64,000 nucleotides of DNA from Tilletiaria anomala UBC 951 (taxonomy: Eukaryota > Basidiomycota > Exobasidiomycetes > Georgefischeriales > Tilletiariaceae), in NCBI RefSeq assembly GCF_000711695.1, contig NW_013547020.1, positions 248,001 through 312,000 of the forward strand. Reading direction: 5' to 3'. The notes below the pieces were generated by a model. That model saw only the letters and a program-made list of their open reading frames with translations. It was not told the DNA's origin and did no database searches. The position numbers were made by a program, and so were the translations under genes. Shown in pieces: positions 58,530 to 64,000 of this stretch; within the stretch, counting starts at the first letter, position 1, and every line of letters starts with the position of its first letter.

Positions 58530-59385
58530 CTTGGCGAATCTGAATCTAGAAGAGTTCCACTTATGTTGTTTCGTTGTTGAACGCACAAAAGCCTCAAAGT
58601 CTTCGTGCGCGATGAGCCGGTTGCAGTCGTGCAAGCGCTCAGGCGCAGTTCGACTTGGGCTCTGTCAATTTCGACCAACACTTGTTGCTTGCTATTCTGC
58701 TGCTCTGGACTGCTCTGGATGCCTGTTCAATGCTCGACTGCATCCCGGGCAGGTCATGCAGTGATGGAAAGCGCTCACATCAATCTGAGCTTGTGAAGAA
58801 ATGCTCTCGGATCATCCATTAATCGCATGCCAGTTGCCTGTTGGAAGCATTTCTGGTGTGAGGAACGCATATTCCCCGGAGCTCGGAAGAGCCAGGCCGG
58901 AACCCAGGGTAATTTTGGTAGAACTGCGCAAAAATGGAAACAAACCTGAACATTTGGGAATTACCCGATCTAGGTGACGTTTGCTGGTAATTCTCGAGAG
59001 TCGGCGGAAGTCTCTCGTAGGCACTTCGTCAGAGGGTAGATGGCGCAACGAGGGAATCTCCGCAGAAGCCAGAATAGGGCAGTGAAGTCTAGTCTGTCAT
59101 AGCAGAGGGACAAGAGGGAGAGAGATGCAGTCCGACGTCAATTGCTCCCTTTAAGCGTTACTATGCTTGGCACCTTCGACAGCCTTTGTGTCTCCTCCGT
59201 CAAGCTCAGGATAGAGGTGCGAAAGAAAGGTCAGACGAGGGCCCCTCCTGGCCCATCCGACCTGTTCGGCGAGAGGGACCCGGGTTGGCGACGTCAGGTT
59301 ACGCGGTGAGGCCAGGCAAGGGCACGTCGAACCTCTTCAGGTCTTGGGTCTTCTAGCCATCATCGTAGCGCTGATCAACGCAGAG
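58530..59385. promoter_or_regulatory. Divergent promoters of luc7 and the arrestin gene
   Basis: 856 bases between divergent starts. No specific site recognised; short frames lack features. Confidence 0.4.
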
Positions 59386-62300
59386 ATGGCACCTCAAACT
59401 GCCGTCACTATTACGCGTGAGCATTTATTTCGCTCGTAGCAATCGCAGGAGATGTGGTGAGAAGGAGAGCTGACGGTTTACTCTCGCACCATGTTCTGCA
59501 GGGCTCGAGCCCGCCGTCTTTCTGCGAGGACAGTCTGCTTCTGGTGAAGGTGCGTTGAATTTTGGCGCCTATTTATTTGTCGGCCCCGTATACCTACGGT
59601 GGAGAGAGAGCGCACTCAGGTTCGAGATCTGCTCCAAGCTGAGGCGGCCAGGGCTGACCCATGATTATGGCTTCGCCTTGTATTCGCCTCGCCCTCAGAT
59701 GGACGAGGCCGACGCCGTCACGTCAACCTGGACGCTCCACCCTCTCAACTGCGAGCGCTTCTGTCTTTGACATTGCTAAAGCCCTCAAAGATCAAAGACA
59801 TTTCCATTAGCTTGACTGGAATCGCTCGCACGGATTGGCCTGAGGGAATCGGTCCCAATCGACTCGAATTGAGCGAAGAGTCCGTCATCATCAAACAGGT
59901 GGTCTCACTTTTCAATGCCAAGAGGGAGCGACATATGGAAAACAGGCTCGAGGCTGGCGGCAACGGCCGAAGGAGATGCACAAGTGAGGGCGAGTTGAAT
60001 CACGGTGGTGAAGCCTCCCAAGACGAGTACCGTTCTGATGGTGCAAGCGAACACCGTCCATCGTCCTCTAACGAGCCGGACCGGCACTTCCCTGGCTCCA
60101 ACTTTAGGCGCGAGCAGACCTCCTTGACCCCAAATGGATCCAGCTTCAAAGACAGCCTAGCATCTGCGATGGTGCTGATCCCTCCTTCGCTTCGCGGTGT
60201 TGACATGGGTGCCGTGAACCGTGCACGGCAACGCGAGAGGGAGAGAGGTAATGAATTGCATCAAGGGAAGCAATTGCAATTGTCCAATTTTCGCACTTTC
60301 TCTGAAGCGCCAGAACAACTCTCCCTTGGTCAGAACGGCGTCGGAAGGCTCGGAACGGCCAGAGGCTTCAACGTCTCGGCGGCAGCGCCTGTGGTGGACA
60401 GTCTGGGAGCGATGACTCGCTCTTGTTCCTCCGGTGGTCTCCCGCCGAGCTCGGCATCGGGTGTAGCCAAGAGCACGGATCCATATTTGAGCCCAGCTAA
60501 CGACCGGGTGCTTAGCCCTCTGGAAAAAGGCTTGCTTAAGCTCAGTAAGGTCAAAGCCGGCTCCAGCGGTAGTGGACCCAAAGGCAAGGACAAGGGCAAA
60601 GGAAAAAGCAAAGATGGCATTGAAAACTTTGATCCTGGGTATGGATGCGTTTCAACGCCACCCAGAGGTGGAAGCCAAAGTCTGCCCGTCTCCCGCGTGC
60701 AGACGCCTGTTGCCACCGCTCCTCTCCTCACCGAGGACGCTCAAGCTTCCGGCCTGGCCGCGGATGGCGACAACGAAGGGCCAGCAGGGGACTATTTTGG
60801 GGCGAGCGCACCAGGTGTTTCTTCATTCGCGGCTGGTGACAGTGGCGGCTCTTCAGCCGTACCTTGGGACGACCCGCCTATGTACACTTACTACAATTCG
60901 TTACCGCCATGGCCTGCGACTGAAACTGCAGGCACAGCGAAGATGGACGAGGAGAGGCAATCGCCGGGGGCAACAACAGAGACAGCGACCATGTCGACAG
61001 CACTTGAGCCTATTTCCTCTTCGATGACCGGCGTGCAAAGCTCGAGCACGGAAAGGGAGTCGACGGCCGCCAGCTCTGTATCTGAGAGTGGCAGCAAACC
61101 ACTGTCGCCTTTCCGAAATTCCTCCTCCCCGTCTCTACCAGCCAACGCTCATGCATGGCGTGGCGCGCCGGCACCGGAGACAGTCTGGGCCGCGGGACCT
61201 AGCGGCAAGGGCATCTTACAGCACAGCGGACAATCAAAAGGCAAAGGCAGAGTTGCGCCGCGTAACGAGCAGGTCAGATTCGATGCTGCTGCCTTAGCTT
61301 GCGCGGCACTCATCGACGCCGACATTCAGAACGAAGGTGGTGCTCAGCAAGCGCCTGTGCCCAGCTCGCCGAAAGTGCCATCAGCTTCAGCTTCCACTGT
61401 GGCCCTCAATGAGCCCATTCCACATCGCGTGGACTCTCATTCTTCGGCAACAAGCAGCCGAACGACGCTGGAGAGGCGCTCCTGTAGTGCCACGTCTAGT
61501 CCAGAGCATCCTATCAATGGTTCAAGTGCTTCATCCCCGCTGCTTCTTACCGGCACGGGCGATAAACCGAAAGACAAGAGTCCAATCCGGTCCAATTCTG
61601 TGCCAGGCTCAGGCGTGGCGTGGACCGTGCAGTCTGCTAGTCCGGGAGCAGGTGCAGTAAAAGGCAAGGAAAAAGGCGGTCTGAAAGGCTTGCTTAGCGG
61701 GCTGAACCATGATCACAAGAGCAAGGAGCGCGAAAGGGACAAAGATAAGTCGGAAAAGAAGAGCTTCACGCCTAGTCGTGAGCGCGAGAGGGAGCGCGAT
61801 AAAAAGGAACTCAAGGAGCTCGCGAAAGGGGAAAAACAGGACTCAAATTCGGAGTGGCAAGAGTTCAAAGCAGGTGAGTTCAAGAACTTGTTTGCATGGC
61901 CCAGCTGCAGGCTTATCGATCCTGATCTCGCCTCTCGAGTCTCTTTCAGGTGCGTACACGTTCCCTATCTGCATTCCGCTGCCCAGCAATCTTCCGCCCA
62001 CCCTGCATGCCGATTTCGGTTCGAACCAATATACACTCAAAGCTCTTGTGCAGCGAGCAGGCGCTTTGACGCCGAACTTAACAACTGAACGCGAGGTTAC
62101 CTTCATTCACGCGCCAGACGAAGATGAAATGGAAGGTTCAGATGCCATCGTCGTCCAGCGCACTTGGGAGGACGCGCTTTCGTATGTCGTGGTCATCAGC
62201 GGCAAGAGCTTTCCGCTTGGAAGCAAAATTCCCATGTGGCTGAAGTTCGTTCCCCTGACCAAGGTCAAGATTCACCGGATCGTGGCAACGATGGAGGAGA

Positions 62301-63181
62301 AGACAGACTACTACGCGAAAAACAAGCGCGTCGCGCGACACGAGGTGCCAAGGCGATGGAATTTGCTCAAGCTTGCCAACTCCAATCACGAACCGCTGTT
62401 GCCTTTGCTTGACGATTCTCCGGACGCGCTGGCCACTTCCGTGCTTGGTCCCTTTGTCGCAGCCGCCGCCGAAGATTCATCGGATGCACTGCCGACCATG
62501 TTGGACCCAAATGGTCCATGGGAACTGGTTGCAGACCTGGAACTCTCGAAGAAGCTGCACAGAATCAACTTATCATCGAACCACAAGCGCTCGAACATCG
62601 CTGTGCACCATATGCTACGCCTCACAATCCGTGTCGAGCGCGAGGAGGACAATCGCGATGTCCCTGCCGACGGAAAACGTAGGCTGTTCGATATTGTCAT
62701 TGAGGCGCCTATCGCACTCAATCACTCGTACACAAACGAAGATTGGATCAAGTTGCCTAACTATGACCTTGCAAGAGATGACGTCTCACCGGGGAGCGCG
62801 AATCCGCCTCCCCCACCACCACCCATCGACCAGCAGGACCGGTCCCCACCGCCGGCCGTTCTCCGAGCGTTCAGTCCGACAGTCGCCAGAAAGCTCTCCG
62901 AACAGCGCCACCAGCCTGCGCCACGCATGGAGGCCGCCGCGAGTCTGGGCACGACGGCGAGCAGCAGCAGTCGGCAATTGACGCGGCGCTGGCTCGCACT
63001 CAGTGAAACGGCCGGCCGCTTCGGCGCGCGGCTCGAGTTGCCGGGCGAGAGGCGCGTAGAGAGCGCAGACGACCCTCTGCCTCCACTCGAGCCGCCGCCA
63101 CCATCGTACCAAACCGCGGTGTTCTCGCGGCCGGTCTTGATGCATGCCGGCAGCGAGGACGCCGTTGCGCAGGTTGACTAG
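59386..63181 (+). CDS. Giant alpha-arrestin (ART-type) with PY motif and split arrestin fold
   Basis: Four exons: 59386-59416, 59502-59549, 59699-61873 and 61950-63181, giving 1161 residues. Introns of 85, 149 and 76 nt are GT-AG and phase-consistent. The arrestin N domain starts at once (TRLEPAVFLRG, residues 10-20), then LTLLKPSKIKDISISLTG (50-67) and ARTDWPEG. From about 100 to 750 it is interrupted by low-complexity Ser/Pro/Lys-rich sequence. The fold resumes with GAYTFPICIPLPSNLPPTL (752-770) and HADFGSNQYTLKALVQRAG, and continues through an arrestin C domain (SFPLGSKIPMWLKFVPL, then KIHRIVATMEEKTDYYAKNK). A PPSY motif at 1135-1138 fits binding of the Rsp5/Nedd4 ubiquitin ligase. ART proteins recruit that ligase to plasma-membrane transporters for endocytosis. 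The particular transporter client is unknown. A more 5' start is possible since exon 1 is short. Confidence 0.86.
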
Positions 63182-63421
63182 CCTATCGATATTTTAATAC
63201 CTACCCACAGGTCATTTGTATAGTAGAGAGCATTATCGCAGTCAAACGGGGCTTATTTTGTGGACGGTCGTATCATAATACAAAAAGACGATTCGTATTC
63301 ATTACATTTTGCGCGTTGTGCGGTGCTTTACATTGCGCGCTCCTTATCACCATCCGTGCTTGCGTTGGTGCAAATATGCATGCAGATGCAAGCCGTCTTG
63401 TTTTGCCTGCTGCCTTCCCCG

Positions 63422-64000
63422 TCACTCGCGCCGCGGCGGCCCCGTCTCCCATTCCAAATCATCATCATCGCTGTCGTCTTCATCCACGTAAACATCGTGG
63501 CGTCCATGTGGTTTGGTCTCGTCCGGTGCGTTGCTGTACGACACAGCACCGTGCAAACCTGGGACAGGATGACTAGGTGCACGGCGTGCGTTGTCATCGC
63601 CGCCGACGATGAACTGCTGCGCCTCGTGCGCCTCGTCCGCTTCTGAACCGGAATCCGTACGGCCGTGCCATCTCCTGCTATTGCCACTGTTTCCGCCACC
63701 CTTGCCGGGCTGATGAGCGTGATCGATTGGCGATGACAAGCTACCGATGCTGGCGAGGGAAATAAGAGAGGGGCCAAGGCCCTATTGCTCGTCACGCGAG
63801 AGGCTCTCGTACAGCCTCCTGTCCGGCGCTTGCGCGTTGCTGCCGAACAGCCTGCCGAGCCGGCTAGGAAGGCGGCTGGGGCGTGCTCGCTCCGCTGCAG
63901 CAACTTTGCTAGCTGCGGCGCGCGCCGCGCGCTCCTCCTCGCTCTGGAAGCGAGGATGGGAGGAAATGGAGCGGCGGATCGGGCGCGCTTGCAGCTCCTC
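63422..64000 (-). CDS. Unknown protein, C-terminal part (cut by window edge)
   Basis: The minus strand is open from the right edge (EELQARPIRRSISSHPRFQ) through an Ala/Arg-rich helix (EEERAARAAASKVAAAERA) and RPSRLPSRLGRLFGS. Two endings are possible. Read straight on, it stops at 63784-63782 after RRLYESLSRDEQ. A 63-nt GT-AG intron (donor GTACGA inside RRLYES, acceptor CTCGCCAG) would instead join in phase to SSPIDHAHQPGKGGG and end at 63422 with the acidic VDEDDSDDDDLEWE. The acidic ending looks coding, so I prefer the spliced form. No domain is recognised. Confidence 0.5.

Overview
This is nuclear DNA of a basidiomycete fungus, most likely a smut relative (Ustilaginomycotina). The window has about 55% GC, compact genes, many introns of 50-95 nt with GTGAGT/GTGCGT donors, and a fully fungal gene set. 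The species cannot be named from the sequence alone. Most gene models below were built by hand: each intron was placed so that the splice sites and the reading phase agree on both sides. I see no transposon, virus-like element, CRISPR array, rRNA or convincing tRNA.

Left part (1-16 kb): the start of an XPF/Rad1 nuclease (minus, cut by the window edge), divergent from a large two-SAP-domain protein kinase. A long gene-free stretch follows, then a B-type cyclin, the splicing factor Prp18 (minus), cytochrome c oxidase subunit VIb/Cox12 with two micro-exons, and a Frm2/Hbn1-like nitroreductase (minus).

Middle (16-36 kb): a SET-domain (SMYD-like) protein followed by a decayed tandem relative. Then three minus-strand genes: the ESCRT/pH-signalling protein Rim20/PalA, an unrecognised 295-residue protein, and the sulfur-carrier activating enzyme Uba4. 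Next comes a GPI-type secreted Ser/Thr-rich protein, a dead MFS transporter, a secreted Cys-rich protein, and 2.6 kb with no recognisable gene. This is the most accessory-looking part.

Right part (36-64 kb): dense housekeeping genes in nearly strict alternating orientation: Thp3/LENG8-like SAC3 protein, homoserine kinase, CUE-Smr nuclease-like protein, Ypt6/Rab6 GTPase, ZIP metal transporter, Tap42, a large single-pass membrane protein, mitochondrial ribosomal protein L51, U1 snRNP protein Luc7, a giant alpha-arrestin with a PY motif, and the end of an unknown gene cut by the right edge.

The genes do not form one pathway. They are a typical slice of a fungal chromosome arm. The least ordinary points are the SAP-kinase, whose kinase domain lacks the usual beta-3 lysine but carries a lysine where WNK kinases have theirs; the micro-exons of COX12; an apparent GC-AG intron in the nitroreductase; and the arrestin fold interrupted by about 650 residues of low-complexity sequence.
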